DNA of 64,000 nt from Zantedeschia hybrid cultivar (GCA_030544215.1 JARZZO010000004.1:20634501-20698500); one strand, 5' to 3'; shown: positions 1 to 12,529, numbered from the stretch's first letter. Made by a program: numbers and translations. The notes: generated by a model not told the origin, from the letters alone.

Positions 1-1118
1 ACTAAGCGATAGGCGTTACCAGGGAAAGCATGCGATATGATGTATGGTCCTTCCCAATTGGGTTGGAGTTTAGAACGCAGGCCACCAGGTTTCACAAAGA
101 TTCTTTTCACAACTATTTCACCAACTTTAAACTTTCATTCAATGACTTTCTTTTGATAAAAACATGCTAATATGTTCTGATATACTTTTGCATGATTAGA
201 GGCTGACCATCTTTTCTCATCTAAAAGTTCCAATTGAGCTAAGAGTGTTGAGTGATGCTCATCAATGAAAAATTCCTTACTCAATTGTACTCTTAATGAT
301 GGGATGAGGACTTCGTATGGAAATACACCTCCATTTCAAATGTTAAGGAATAAGGAGTTTGCCCAGTGGGAGTGCGGATTGAAGTTCGGTATGCCTATAG
401 AGCCTTCATTAATTTTTTTGGCCAGTCCGAGAATTTATTAGACTTACACGTTTTCTTGATAATTTTTATCAAAGTCTTATTAGTTGCTTCTGTTTGGCCA
501 TTACCTTGTGGATAATAATGAGATGAATGGTACACTGCAATTTTATACCTGTTGCAGAGGTCCTTCAGCTCTTGTGATATGAACTGTGGTTTGTTGTCAG
601 TGACGATGGTGCTTGGAATTCCGAATCTGGTGATGATGTTCCTCATGATGAAGTTGCAGACCATTGATGTTTTGATCTCCGTGTATGCTTCGGCTTCCGG
701 CCACTTGTTGAAATATTCCGTTGCGTGAGAATGAAAGATTTTTGCTTGGAGGCGGAATCAGGATTACCAAGGGGTCCAATGATGTTGAAAGCCCATATAG
801 TGAAAGGCTATAGGGAAGAAACAAGATGGAGTGAAGATGCGGGGGAATGGATCTTGTCGGCGTGAAGTTGACACTTATTACACCTACGGACATATCCTAC
901 ACAATCTTCTTCCATGGTTGGCCAATAATATCCTTGTCTAAGGATTTTCTTTGGTAGCATTTGTCCGTTAACATGGCCACCACAAACTCTGGCATGGGCT
1001 CCTTCCATGATCTTCCAAAGCTCATGTTCATCCAGACATCTCAAGAGGATACCATCAAATCCACGTTTATATAGAGTTCCTCCAACTAAGGTGTATATCT
1101 GAGCAACTCTCCTGATAG
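1..1118 (-). pseudogene. Ty3/gypsy integrase, broken
   Basis: The zinc-binding H2C2 module lies at 808-1044 (HARVCGGH followed by CNKCQ). The catalytic core is at 395-664, with the second Asp in IVTDNKPQF and the Glu in NGQTEATNK. The C-terminal strand motif NWEGPYII lies in the first 60 bases. Integrase inserts the element's cDNA into the host chromosome. The modules sit in different frames or are separated by stops, so no active enzyme can be made. The N-terminal side is cut from the rest of pol by the solo LTR beginning at 1125. Confidence 0.8.
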
Positions 1119-1124
1119 CCTTTT

Positions 1125-3192
1125 TGTAAGGATTAAGGTTTCGGATCCGGTTATCAGGTCAGTTTCGATGTCAGACCCCTTGGTTTTGGGCCCTTGTGGG
1201 GCTGGGGCTTGAGTTCTTTTTCGCGTCGAGCTTGCTCGACGCGGTTCAACCGGCGTCTGGTTAAGGAGATGTGTTGTAGAATGTGCCACGTAGGCTGGTT
1301 TTGGGCCACGGGGGTACGGCCCCGGTCTTATCGTATGAATGACGTCTTGAATGGACGACACCATTCAGAGTACGGCCTTAGTATGTCAGCGTAGGACCCC
1401 GTCTTGTCGTCTGATTGGCGTCGGTCTTGGACGACACGTTTTAGCTAGTTTCGGTTGATGCTCCGAAGCTCTCCTTCCTTTCCTTCATTCTCTTCTTTCC
1501 CTTCGACGCATCTGCGCCCCTTTCCCTTTCTCCTTCCTTTTCTCTCCCCTTTCCTCCTCTCCCTCCACTCCATCAACCCCCCCTAACTTCCACCACTACC
1601 ACCACCATTTCCTCCGCGGCGTATTGCTCTCCGGACGGCGGCCAACGTCCTGGTGGAGTAACGGCATCCATGGCAGTACCGGCGGTTGTTCGTGGCATGG
1701 CAGTACAATGGCTAAGAGCTAGGAGGAGTTCAAGTAACCGGTAGGGTGACGATCTCCATTGTGTTTCGAGTAAAACCATGTTTTCCCGCTTTCAAGCATG
1801 TTTAGGGGATTTTTGGGGTGAAAATGCTTCACAAAATTAGGAATGATAGGCATTTAATGGGTATTTGGATTCTCCTCCTCCCTCTCTATTTTGTGACGTT
1901 TTTTGTGCGAATTGGGGGAGAAATCCCGTTTTGTAACTCAGGGGAGGCCGAAGGAGAACCTGTCTGTGAGGGTTAAATGGCATCTGGGGACAGCGACGCC
2001 ATTTAAAAGGCGGCTTCCACCCACGACGCGATTTATCCCAGATAACGGACTCTGTCTCTGGATTGAATGGCGTCTAGGGACAGTGACGCCATTTAAATGG
2101 CGACTGTTTTGAACGACGCATTTTAGGCCATCTTCCGAGCTCAGTTTTTACATGAACCAGTTTAGGGGTCTTAAATGACTTCGGCCATGGGCAACGCGAT
2201 TCAAGACAAAATCTTATTAAAGCATGCAATTAACATGTGCTTACATTGTTAGATAGTTTGGATAAATGCATGTTTGTAAACATACTCGAGAACGATGATT
2301 TCTACATGATCGGATCGCACCGTGTTGTATTTTGTGTGATCGTGGACCTAGAGTGACAGTTGTTAGCGCTTAGGCATCCTGTGTTGGTGTGGGAGTGACA
2401 CGGCGCCAGTGTGGGAGTGATGGGGTGACGCCTAGAGAGAGGGTCACCTGGTGTACCCAAGGGTATAGCTAGTACCGGTATAGGAGTGGTACATTCGGAG
2501 TGTCACTTGTGCTGGGGGAAGCAAAACTACCTAGAGCTGGTCAGGCCGGAGTAGTCAGCGCGCTATCCGAGGGGTTGCTGTTTGGTCTCAGCAGGTTGGT
2601 GATGCGTTCAGCCGCGTGGTTTGTGTGTTTAGCCGAGACGCTAGTTGTGGACTCCGTGGTGGAGTGGTTTCAGAGTTGTGCATGTTACTGTTATGAATAT
2701 ATGTGTTTTATATCGAAATATGGGAGTTGTGTTTACTGCTTTATTTATTTAAATTGCCTATATTTGTGTTATTGCACTTGTGGGTGTGTGAGTGGGTGGT
2801 GGGGATCGAAGGATCCCTACTGAGTCCATTTTGATGAGACTCACCCCCTACGGTTTTCAGGCAAGGGTTCCAGGCAGGTGTAGCGAGGAGAGTGTTGTCT
2901 CGGGTTGCGCACCAGCAGCCACTGTTCTGGGGTATGCCCTGATATAGTTGTTATTTTCTTTTCTAGCCTGATTTTTTTTCAGTTGGAGTATGTAATTATT
3001 TGCTAAGTGAAGTCAAATTGTAATAATTTTTAATTTCTACACTTCCTTTACAATTCGATGTGATGTGGATGTATAACTTAGTTTATCATTTATTTCCCAG
3101 ACTTATCGAGATCCTGGTTTGGCTTCAATTTTTAATGATTTGATGCCTATTTAGTAATCGGATCCCCGATTATAGGGTGACGGGTCGTTACA
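1125..3192 (+). mobile_element. Solo LTR of the chromovirus family, inserted in the Tat element
   Basis: The segment begins TGTAAGGATT and ends GGGTCGTTACA, matching the two ends of the LTRs of the full element at 24258-33699 read in its coding direction. A 6-bp duplication CCTTTT flanks it at 1119-1124 and 3193-3198. Internal matches to the same LTR include the C/T-rich tract near 1470-1600, the block GCTCTCCGGACGGCGGCC near 1630, and the tail with ATCGAAGGATCCCTACTGAG near 2805-2824. No internal coding region is present, so it is a solo LTR left by LTR-LTR recombination. It is diverged from the 24-33 kb copies and is therefore an older insertion. It separates the Tat element's second RNase H from its integrase. 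Confidence 0.85.
1222..2127. repeat. Quasi-palindromic GCGTC/GACGC units in the solo LTR
   Basis: Recognisable units lie at about 1222-1243 (perfect 10-bp arms CGCGTCGAGC and GCTCGACGCG around TT), 1336-1368, 1412-1443, 1973-2006, 2003-2034, 2063-2096 and 2093-2127. Several share their AT-rich ends head to tail. The stems are AAATGGCGTC-like and GACGCCATTT-like with an 8-10 nt spacer. The same units occur in the LTRs of the full element and in the putative Tat LTR at 10735-12411. Confidence 0.8.
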
Positions 3193-3198
3193 CCTTTT

Positions 3199-3850
3199 CT
3201 CCTTAGTAGTGGCTTCTTCGGGGTACGACCGATCTTCATAGTATTTAGCAATCTCATAATACCATGGTTTATCCTCGTCTTTCATTTATTGTTATTAATC
3301 TAACAGTATAATTTCTCTCTTTTCTATAATATCCCCATCTCTAACCTTCTTCAGTAGTTTCTCTTTAACCTTAAGGAAGGAAGGGTCTTTCACGGCAGGA
3401 GAAAGATGCCTATGAACAATGATCGACTCAGATTGCCTGTTGATCGGGAAATTTAGAGAAGATGCAAGAGAAGCTAAAGCGTCAGTTAGAATGTTTTGAT
3501 TCCGAGGAACATGGACAAAGATTAGTTTGGTGAAAGGCTGGGCATAAGCCGAAGTGAGTTCCTGATAGGGCTTAAGCTTGGCGTCAAGGGTGCGATACTT
3601 AGTAAGCACTTGGCGAAGAATTAGCTGACTATCACCCACAATTCTCAGCTTGGTGGCACCATGGAGTTGAGCGGCCTCAAGGCTAGCAAGGAGAGACTCA
3701 TATTCAGCTATGTTGTTGGTGACATAAAAATCAAGCTGAAAGGCTTGTGGAATGGTGACACCTTCAGGTGATAGGAGAACAATGCCAATGCCCTTACCAT
3801 GAGAGTTCGGAGCTCCATCAAAATGCAGAGTCTACATATCATCATTGATG
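3199..3850 (-). pseudogene. Archaeal-type second RNase H of the Tat element
   Basis: On the minus strand the segment shows the RNase H hallmarks in order: LHFDGAPNSHGKG near 3830-3790, NNIAEYESLLAS near 3720-3685 and VGDSQLILRQ near 3640-3610. A fourth acidic region is in NQNILTDALASLA near 3500. These supply the Asp-Glu-Asp-Asp catalytic set. This domain is additional to the RT-linked RNase H and marks the Tat lineage. A stop (TAG where Trp is usual) lies just before LHFDG, and the segment ends against the solo LTR. Confidence 0.75.
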
Positions 3851-3903
3851 TTGTCTATGGACATCAGTTCTTCATCCGGAAACTCCGATCGGACTAGATC
3901 AAA

Positions 3904-5484
3904 TCAAGGAAGAGGGTGATGAGCAAGATGTTCTGCTATGGCATAGCCTTTGATTGCTTTCTGTTGAATGTAGGTGACATCAAATTGGGATAGAAAGCTC
4001 TGCCAATGTGCTAACCTATCAGTAAGAACGGATCTCTCAAGAAGAAACTTAATGGGATTCATCCTAGCGATGAGATGAACTTTATAATGCTTCAGTTTCT
4101 GAACTACCCATACAAGTGCTGCACATGTTTTCTCCATCGCCGTGTATTTTTGTTCCGCAGGGTTGAGTAGTTTGGAAAAATAATAGGTTGTCCTCTCCTT
4201 TCCTTCTTCATCTTCTTGCGCTAAGACAGCCCCCACCGCATCATCCAGAACAGAAATATATAGAATCAAAGGTTTGTTTGGAGATGGTGGTCTCAAGACA
4301 GGAGGACTTGCCAAATAATCCTTTAATCCATTAAATGCCTCATGACACTTATTGTTCTAATCAAACTTGACTCCCAACTTAGTAAGCTCGTAGAACGGCT
4401 TACACCTTTGTGAATGCTGGGAGACAAAGCGGCGAATAAACTGCAACCTCCCGATCAATCCTCTTAATTCTTTCAAGTTCTTGGAAGGTGACATTTTTCT
4501 GATAGCCCTTGCCTTGTTGGGATTGATCTCAATCCCCCGTTTACTTACAATAAACCCTAATAATTTTCTTGATGATACTCTGAATACACACTTCTTGGGA
4601 TTCATCTTCAGCTGGTATTCTCTCGATCTCTCCAAAACCTTTGCCAGAACTTCAACATGCTCAACTTTCCTCTAAGATTTAACCAAAAGATCGTCCACAT
4701 ACACTTCTAAGTTAATGTGCATCATGTCATGAAATGTCGCCCTCATGGTTCTCTAATAAGTGGCTCTAGCATTTTTCAATCCAAATAGCATAACGACATA
4801 GCAATAAGTTCCCCAAGGTGTGGTGAACGATGTTTTCTCTTGATCCTCTTCTGCCAACTTTATCTGATTATACGCTAAGAACCCATCCATAAATGACAAT
4901 GTTTCATATCCAGCTGTGTTGTCAATGAGTACATCTATGTGAAACAGTGGAAAGTCGTCTTTAGGACACGCCTGCTTCAAATCTCGGAAGTCAATACAAA
5001 TTCTGACTTTTTCATCCTTTTTCATAGCCGGGACTATATTAGCCACCCATTGCGGATAGAGGACAACTCTAATGAACTTAGCTTTATACAGCTTATCGAC
5101 TTTTTCTTTCATTTTCAAAGCCATTTGATGGTGGAATCGCCTCAACTTTTGTTTAACCGGGCTAACTCCATCTTTCAATGGCAATCTGTGTTCCACCAAG
5201 GAAGAATCTAGTCCCGGCATATCTTTATAACTCCAGGCAAAAGTGTCCTTATAATCTTTAAGAACTTGGACCACTGTCTTTTCGTCTACTTCAGACAAAT
5301 TTTTACTGACGAAGACAACCTTAGGTTCATCTTCAGTTCCTAGATTGATCTCTTTGATAGGTTCTTCTACGGCAGCTGAGGGTTCATTAAATCTCTTCAC
5401 TCCACTGGCATACGCCTCGGCCGCGTCCTCGTTGTTTTCTCCTTCTTCATTAATGGGGTCTTTCTCGTGTATCAATTTATACAC
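3904..5484 (-). pseudogene. Reverse transcriptase and RT-linked RNase H of the Tat element
   Basis: The N-terminal half of RT is at 4753-5484. It has the substrate-binding region VRICIDFRDLKQACPKDDFP, the block SFMDGFLAYNQIKL and the FGLKNARATY motif. The thumb and connection are at 4357-4635 (LKMNPKKCVFRV, LLGFIVSKRGIEINP). The RNase H-like domain is at 3904-4314 (LILYISVLDDAVGAVLAQ, YTAMEKTCAALVW). The palm that normally carries the DD motif falls near 4640-4750 and is interrupted by stops. FLAYNQI in place of FSGYNQI and other changes also point to decay. The enzyme would copy element RNA into DNA. Confidence 0.8.
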
Positions 5485-6021
5485 CCCATATCCATCATTG
5501 ACCGACTCATTAACTTCACAGTCTTCTAGTATCTGAATTGGATTTTCTAATAGCTGAGGGATCTGAGAACAAGAAAGGCATCATAAAGCTAAATCATGGA
5601 GGTATCTATTTAGAACTCGTCTACCCTTAGATTTCCTAGATTTCCTAACCTGATTGACCTGCCTAGCATTAGACTCTTTAACTTCACTAGACTCCCTATC
5701 CTGACCTAATGAGGATAAAGGAGGATAAAAATTAAGGGGTACAGGAGAGGATACAGGTGAATCCTAACGAGAGGGAGGACATAGCAGATCTAGGAGAGAA
5801 TCTTTCCCAAATGACCCGCGCAACGGGGTACGACCGGACAAGTATGAGGTTTTCTTAACGAGGATTTGGGAGGAAGAAATTGCCGAATTAGCGTTTTTTT
5901 TTGGAATTATTTGTGTTTATCATGAAGCAAGAATGGATGTGAATAGGGAGAGAATGAAATGATGAAGGTAATGGCACCAGTGCTCAGGGATTAGGGGGAT
6001 CATACAACAGTATGTCCCAGA

Positions 6022-7449
6022 TCAAATTGTAGATCCTCTCAAGATCAAGAGGAATATGAGGAATAAGAGCTTGAGGGGATATAGTAATAGTAATGGGCGG
6101 AGCTCGTGAATGTCTTCAGTAATGACCCGCGACCAGGTCGGAGTCAGGAGTAAAGTGCGTAACAGAGTGTGGAGGATGAGAACATGAGAGGGATAGGTTC
6201 CTCTCCATAGAAGATCAGTGGTGAATCCGGTTTCATAAGGGTCATCCGGCTCCCCTTCATCAGTTTCTTCAGTCAGCAAAATCTTTTTATCAAAGATGGT
6301 CTCGGGCGTTTCAATTAATTCATCTATCAGTGGCGGCCATTTTGGTTTTGACGGATTTAAGAATAATCTGTTCAGTGCAATATACAAGTCCCATGTGTCA
6401 AACTAGCGGTACCATTCACATTTTGGATCTTGAGTCTTCCTCCTTTTCACCGGCCGCAGAGTCTCTAAAGACTGGTATGTCAGCAGTTGTGAACAATGTC
6501 TAGCCAGATCCTTCCCATATACATCATGCATGTCAAATTGGGAGGTAATTACTATTGTATTATTGTGGTCATGTTGAATCACGGGCCCTTTAACAAAATG
6601 AGTGGATAAGGTCCAAGTCAAGGGATCCCTATTTTCTTTGCAAGGGGTAATCATTGTTATCCATGTCTTCTGACCATCTTCACCTTCTTGTTGATTTACA
6701 ATATTATGCCTCACTTTCTCCAGCCAGTAGCCTAGGCCACTGCCAGATATCCTTCTCTCGTCTGTCACTGGTTTAATTCTTCCTTGCAACCGGGTGCCCA
6801 GACCCTTTCCAGGTTGATATCCCACTTTCAGCATGATGTTCATAGACTTCCTCCGCTTCACGGCATCGATCGGGTAAGATGTAGGCATGATATGCTTAAA
6901 GGGGTCTACCGAAAGGATGTAGGTTTGGCATAAAGAGATGGTTGGCCTTTGAGTAGTCGGAAGGACTGGATTTGGACTTATATTCAGCGAGTGGGTTGCG
7001 GCAAGGATAGGCATGCTAGTGACTTTGATGATACATCCTTTGTGAGGGAACTTGAGGCATTGGTGGTTCGTTGATGGAATCGCTTCAAGTGACTTGATGC
7101 AAGGACGACCAAGTATGCCTTTCAGTGAAGGGTCAATCTCGAGAATATGAAATTCGACTTCAGCATGGCAAGCAGGGCCTAACTCTACCTTCAAATAGAC
7201 CATGCCCAGAGGGGAACGGGCTGTGACAGAAATGGGAGAATGCATCCATTTTTCTTTCGGGACTCCACAGAGCTCCAGAGTTCTTGATGGTAACACATTG
7301 ATAGATGCCCCGATATCTACTAGACATGTATCCACAGCCCTTCTACATATGTTGACAGTTATACTTAACACCATGCTCCTTGTTGCCAGCGGTGCCAGTT
7401 CAGAAGTATGGAAGGATATAGAGGGCTGATCCCCCTGAGGGACCAACAA
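6022..7449 (-). pseudogene. Retroviral-type aspartic protease with G-patch
   Basis: A long minus-strand frame (6403-7449) contains the protease core CLVDIGASINVLPS, where the usual active-site triplet D[ST]G has become DIG. GILGRPCIKS follows. About 90 residues further comes a glycine-rich G-patch (VGYQPGKGLGTRLQG, near 6835-6780). A protease followed by a G-patch is known in some plant Ty3/gypsy elements; the G-patch binds RNA or RT partners. A further out-of-frame piece lies at 6022-6387. The active-site change by itself suggests inactivity. I recognise no motif between 5485 and 6021. Confidence 0.7.
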
Positions 7450-7703
7450 TGCGGTGACTTTTCTACTGGCACATCTTCATTGACCATTACCCGTTGTAGG
7501 TAGTCCATCAGGGCTTCTTAATAGATCTTGGATCTCTTGATCAGCTCTAGTATAGAAATGTGTGTCGGTGTTCTATCCAGCTATTTCAACAAATTATAGT
7601 GAGTACCAGGTGTACTCTCTTCATTCTGGACCTCTTCTATCGGTTGTGATGGTCCATCTCGCACCGTAGATTGGGAGAATACTTTGTTGAATATTCAGCC
7701 GCT

Positions 7704-8567
7704 TCAGAGCGCATGTTCTTCAATAGTGGAAGCTCTAGGCGTTATCTTGAGCACTACTGTGTTGAGGAGCGGTCTGGGGGGTGTAATGGTTTGGTAAGAG
7801 GGTGTGGGTGGGTTATTTGATGGAGGTAAGGGGACTCGGGTGAGTGGCTTGGAGGGTTGTGGGTGTAGATGAATGGGTAATGGTGACAGGTTATTTGGTG
7901 AAGGTACTATGCGGATGAGCGTTTTATAGGGTTGTATGGTACCAGAGTGAGTGGTTGTTGTAGGTAATGTAGAGAATGGTATACGGAGTAATGGTTTAGA
8001 TGGCATGAGGGGTGTATAGTTGGTTTACGGAGAGTTGTTTAGTGAAGATATGGTGACAGAGGGTGTAATGGGTTTAATGGTAATGGGTTGTGGTTTAGGT
8101 ATGCGGAGGATGCGGCGAGGCGGTTGCTCGACAGTACTTGATACATGAGTTGTTGAATAGATAGAGGAAGAATCCTCTACTTTCCACTGTTGCCCTCTAC
8201 TAGCCTCAAACTGGCTACCCATCAAAATGGGGGCAATTTGGTTTTGATGTTCTGGCAGCAGGTTTTGCACTATGCCCATATTCTGTAGTGGTGCTTGTTG
8301 TCCCGGGGCTCTTTGGATTGGCTGTTGTTGCTGTGGTGGCTGTGGTTGTTGTTGTGGTCTTTTCGCCTTCAAGGCGGCTATGTACTTCTTCATCTCTTCC
8401 CAATCAATCCCTCCTTGATCATTGAGATCATGAATACAATCCCGAAAGTGAAAGCAAGCATCTACTATGTGTCCCGGTTGACGATGGAACACACAGTAAC
8501 GGGACATGTCAAAGTTTGGTGGCCAAACGGCCCTTTCCTTCGGCAGCACTAAGGTGTTGGCCGTCAT
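7704..8567 (-). pseudogene. Gag C-terminal region with CCHC-like motif and Pro/Gln-rich linker
   Basis: The frame at 8025-8567 contains YCVFHRQPGHIVDACFHFRD, spaced C-x2-H-x4-H-x4-C. This resembles the zinc-knuckle variant found at this position in plant Tat-type Gag. A Q/P-rich low-complexity stretch follows (about 8380-8280). A second Pro/Thr-rich piece at 7704-8006 continues the linker toward the protease. Stops separate the pieces. No enzymatic motif is present, and the role is inferred from position between gag and protease. Confidence 0.6.
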
Positions 8568-8603
8568 AAGAGCATTGAATATATCCGTGAGGGATTTTGG
8601 TAG

Positions 8604-10264
8604 TTAGGGGTATGCCGACCTTCTGGGGCTAGGAGGTTTCCTTTGTTGTGTATAGTCATTAGGAGGAGGAACATGAGTGTAATTCAGTTGCTGTCGAAGT
8701 GGATTGTATACTTGCTGGGGGGAATGTTGCGGTGCTGACTGAAGCTGCTGAGTAGGAGGCCTGTAACCCTGTCGGTTTTGAGGCCTCGGAAACTGATATG
8801 CTTGCTGATTCCTCATAAACTGGAGATGATTATTGTTCATTATACTGACATGTTCATGAGACAGTGTACCCTCGGTAGTTGGACCCATAGAAAAAGAGTT
8901 GGGGATAATAGACTTCTGAGGTGGAGGTCTATTGGGTCGATGAGGATCGAAGACACTAGCAAAGGTGGAGTCTTTGAACGCATTCTGAGCATAACGTGCT
9001 CTTTCATACAGATCTGCCATGGTAGTCAGGTTATTCAGTGTCAGCACTAGCTTGTACTGTGGGGTGGCGTTGGCAACCATCATCTTTACCAATTCTTGTT
9101 CGGACAAATGATCTCTTATCTTTTCAGCCATCCCTCGCCACCTATCGGCGAACACTATAAAGTCTTCATCCGCCTTCATCTTCTCATTGAATAAGTCAGT
9201 GATTGACAAAGTAGGTGCCACCCTGTCTTTGTATCTTTGCAGAAACCTCTTTGACACCACGTCGAAGTTCTCTACTTCACTTGGGTCTAGAGAGAAGAAC
9301 CATTCCAAAGCTGATCCCTCCAATGATCTTCTAAAGAGGAAAGCCAACGCTTTTTTATCATGTTGCCAAAATGATGCTTCATACAGGAATTCTTTGATGT
9401 GAAGGAAATGATTGCCTGTGCCGTTGTACTTCCTGTAGAAGACTGGCATTTCAAAAGGCAAAAGATAGAATACTGGCAAATCAGGGATAGAGAATTCAGG
9501 AGCAGCCTTGTTGTCCATATTTTTTTCAAGATTCTTGAACCACTCATCCATTTGAGAAAATTTGTTAAGTAGAAGTTGGGTGGTAAAATCTACTTGTGAG
9601 GTGGTGGCTGTTGAAAAGACTGCCTCCGCGAATAAGCAGGAATGTGAGGACAGTGAGGTCGTGAACTGGCGGCGTTCCCGTCGTGCCCGAAAGCATTCTA
9701 ATAAATTAGGGTTTGCGGCCTGACAGGATGCCGTAAACCAGATTGTTGAGGGCCCGTGTGCCGAGGAGTAGAAATATGAAGACCTTCCATAGCCTGAGTA
9801 GGAGCTTGATGAGCAGAAGGGTGAACCAAGGGACTTGGTTCGGAAGGATGCAGAGGAGTTTTCCCTTTTAGAATGGATTGTATGGCGTCAAATTGACGAG
9901 GATCCACATGATTGGACAGAGCTTCCATGAGGGTAGCGACGTCAGAAGGATGATGGGCAGAGGGCCCAGCTTGGTCTTGGGCTCTTTCAAAGGTAGGATT
10001 GGAGATGACGTGGACACGCGATTGATCGCTCAAATCTGGGTGGTATTGATCATAGATTGAATTATCCTGAAACCGAGGGGCATGAGCATCTCCCTCGTGA
10101 ATAGTTTAGAATTGGTCAGGAAAATCAGAGATATAGGCGTCCCCCTCATCTTCAGAATAAAATGCACCATGAACTTGAGGGGCATAAGCATGTCCTTCGT
10201 ACTCTACCAGATCTTCTTGTTCAAAGGCAACAATGCCGACGGTTCTACCTGAACGTAGCATCAT
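8604..10264 (-). pseudogene. Gag of the Tat element
   Basis: The frame at 8604-9551 matches the retrotransposon Gag core: KYNGTGNHFLHIKEFLYEA, WFFSLDPSEVENFDVVSKRF and DRWRGMAEKI. It encodes the capsid-like protein that packages element RNA. The N-terminal extension starts at the ATG complementary to 10262-10264 and runs to about 9698, interrupted by a stop near 10110. The 9552-9697 junction also contains stops. This ATG lies immediately downstream (in element sense) of the putative LTR, giving a very short leader. A typical primer-binding site is not obvious. Confidence 0.75.
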
Positions 10265-12529
10265 TGTGTTGAGATGACAATTATTTCAATCAAGTTGGCA
10301 CATATTAACAATCAAGTTGATGCTTACACTGTTTTAAGAGTTACTTATTGGGTTAATTGAATTTTTAAACTCAAGTTCTCTCAATAGGTAGGGTCCTAAT
10401 TTCAATTCAATTTTCACCGTTATGCTCTATGGCTTTACTCACAACGATATGAACAACTACCCGAGACTTCAAAGGGTACAACCAGCCCGATGAACAAAGA
10501 GGAATTCCTTACTTTTGAGGACTTACGGAGGTCTTAACACCAACCACTCTAGTCTGACCGAGGGACCGACCCAGTCAGAGAGAGGTGAAGATGCTAAGAG
10601 AGATGTTCCTATAGGAGGGGGGTAAGCCCCGATGCAAATGTACTGTGGCCTAGATGGCCTCTAATGGAGAATAAATAAGTATAGGTAACAATGAAATCAA
10701 TGATCTGAGTGTTATTAACCAAAAGGGAATAGAGCTTGAATCGCGTCGCTGTTCACAGACGCTATTCAAGACAGTAATCCCTCCTATTCACAGTGGCTCG
10801 GGCAGCAAGAGAAATAAAAGGGGTACTAAATAGCGTCTTTGAAGGGAGACGTGCTTAATAAAATGCGTCGCTCAGTTCAGATGCGTTTTAGGTCCCAAAA
10901 ACAACAAACAGACAGCAACACCAGGGGCAATCCCCTCTCCAAATAATAGGATGAATAATAGATCAACTTCTCATGCGACAACAGTAAGTATATAGGCTAA
11001 TCATGCAACATTATGGATACTAATTTGAACAAAACACACTTTCCAATACCACTTCTTAAGGCAATCAAGGGAGGGCAAAATTTTGCCACAAGGAGGTGTG
11101 CACAAGGTGCATGTGGGGATAAAAATCAAATAACCAACCAACAAACCATTAAATGTGCCTGAGGGACACAAGCGGTGCACCGAGGGTGCCCAATAGGAAT
11201 AACAAGAGTAAAGGAAAAGGAAACGGCAAGATAAGTCCCACCGTGATCGTCAAAAAGTTGTAGTGCTAAAAAAGGGTGTGTGTTCATCATACTATCATAT
11301 GTTTACTATGATTAACAATTTAAAAGAAATTGTGATCGCCAAAAATCGAGGGTTTCAAAGGAAGAGTGATCGCTTACTAACCTTGCAAATTGGAAAAATG
11401 TGGGGTTCTTTTGTTCTTCTCTTTCCGCCGGCCGAAAGAAAAGAGCCTTCTCTTTCTTTACTCTTGTTCTTTGGAGGTGTTTCTTCTTCTGTCTAAATTC
11501 CAAACTTTCTTCTAAATCTCTTTCAAACCTTGCAAGAAAGATTGAAAACAAAAGAAAACAAATAAATTAGAACTAAAGAGAGGTAGTATCTATTATATTC
11601 AACAAGATTATCACGCAATTATACAAAAGAACTCACTTGTTTTGTATTCTTTTAAACCCCTAAAGGATGCATAGGTATGGAGAATATGAAGTGAATGTCT
11701 GTGATGAAGTGATGTAATAAAGAACCATGTAAAAAATAGAAATTTAAACTATATGAACTTTCTCAAAATTCAATGAAAAGGATTAAGAAGAGAGGAGTAA
11801 GATGGCCCTTTCATAGCCCTGGTCTTCAATGGGCTTCAAAAGGTGAAGAGGATCAAGAAGATCAAGCTTCCCTTGTTGTCCACGTTTTTCTTCTTGAGGG
11901 TCTTTAAAAACCTCGTAGGAAGCTCCAAATTCTCCAATAACTAACCTTTTTCAAAAGTCAATGTCCATATGTATTTATAAGAAGTGATTTAAGGATATTT
12001 TGGCCCCCAAAAGGACTCTCCCGCAGCTCAGACTTGCCCTGGATGATCATAAAGGGAATTGGAAACTCTTCCAACCTCTGAAATCGGATTATCTCGGCTC
12101 AGGAAACACTTAAAATGCGTCGTTCAGAGGGGACGCCTTTTAGTTGATTAATGCGTCCATAATAGAAATAAATCCGAAAAAGAAAATCGAAAACAATTAG
12201 GAAATCTAAATAGCGTCTCCCAAGCACGACGTTTTTTAGATAATTTAGGAAATTAACTAGTATTAGAAATGGTAAACCTAGGCAAAGAGTTAAATGGCGT
12301 CGTCCGTAGGCGACGCTATTCAGTTAAATCCTCCTAAATTTATTAATTTTAATTCTGAATTGATTTCTGCTAAGAATTCAAATGGCGTCGTGCATGAGCG
12401 ACGTGATTCAACGAATCTCAAGAGGAAATTAATAAAAAATAATTAATGATTAAACATCAGGCCATTCTGGGGTATTATCATTGTGACATGAAATTTATTC
12501 AATATGATGTCAAAATTAGCATGTCTACA
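10265..12529 (-). mobile_element. Putative 5' LTR of the Tat element
   Basis: This 2.2-kb non-coding block lies upstream of gag in element sense. On the minus strand it starts TGTAGACATGC at 12529. It contains seven quasi-palindromic GCGTC/GACGC units clustered at its two ends. The inner boundary is uncertain because I find no clear primer-binding site and the partner LTR lies outside the window. It could instead be part LTR and part leader. I regard the short reading frames inside it as chance. Confidence 0.55.
10735..12411. repeat. Seven GCGTC/GACGC quasi-palindromes in the putative Tat LTR
   Basis: Units lie at 10735-10770, 10827-10856, 10860-10890, 12110-12143, 12206-12239, 12289-12327 and 12378-12411. 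The first has arms CTTGAATCGCGTCG and AGACGCTATTCAAG around a short spacer and is nearly identical to the first unit of the chromovirus LTR at 25302-25337. Three units sit near one end and four near the other, about 1.2 kb apart. Confidence 0.85.

Larger units (their letters stand above)
1..12529 (-). mobile_element. Decayed Tat-type Ty3/gypsy retrotransposon, 3' end outside the window
   Basis: Read on the minus strand, gag, a CCHC-like segment, aspartic protease with G-patch, reverse transcriptase, RNase H, a second archaeal-type RNase H and integrase follow one another from 10264 down to 1. That order, and above all the extra RNase H between the RT-linked RNase H and integrase, is characteristic of the Tat lineage. 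Frames are broken by many stops and frameshifts, so the copy is dead. The integrase C-terminal end runs off the left edge, so the 3' LTR is not visible. The upstream boundary is placed at 12529, where the minus strand starts TGTAGACATGC, a plausible LTR 5' end. A solo LTR of another family lies inside at 1125-3192. The element identity is secure; the outer boundary is inferred. Confidence 0.8.
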
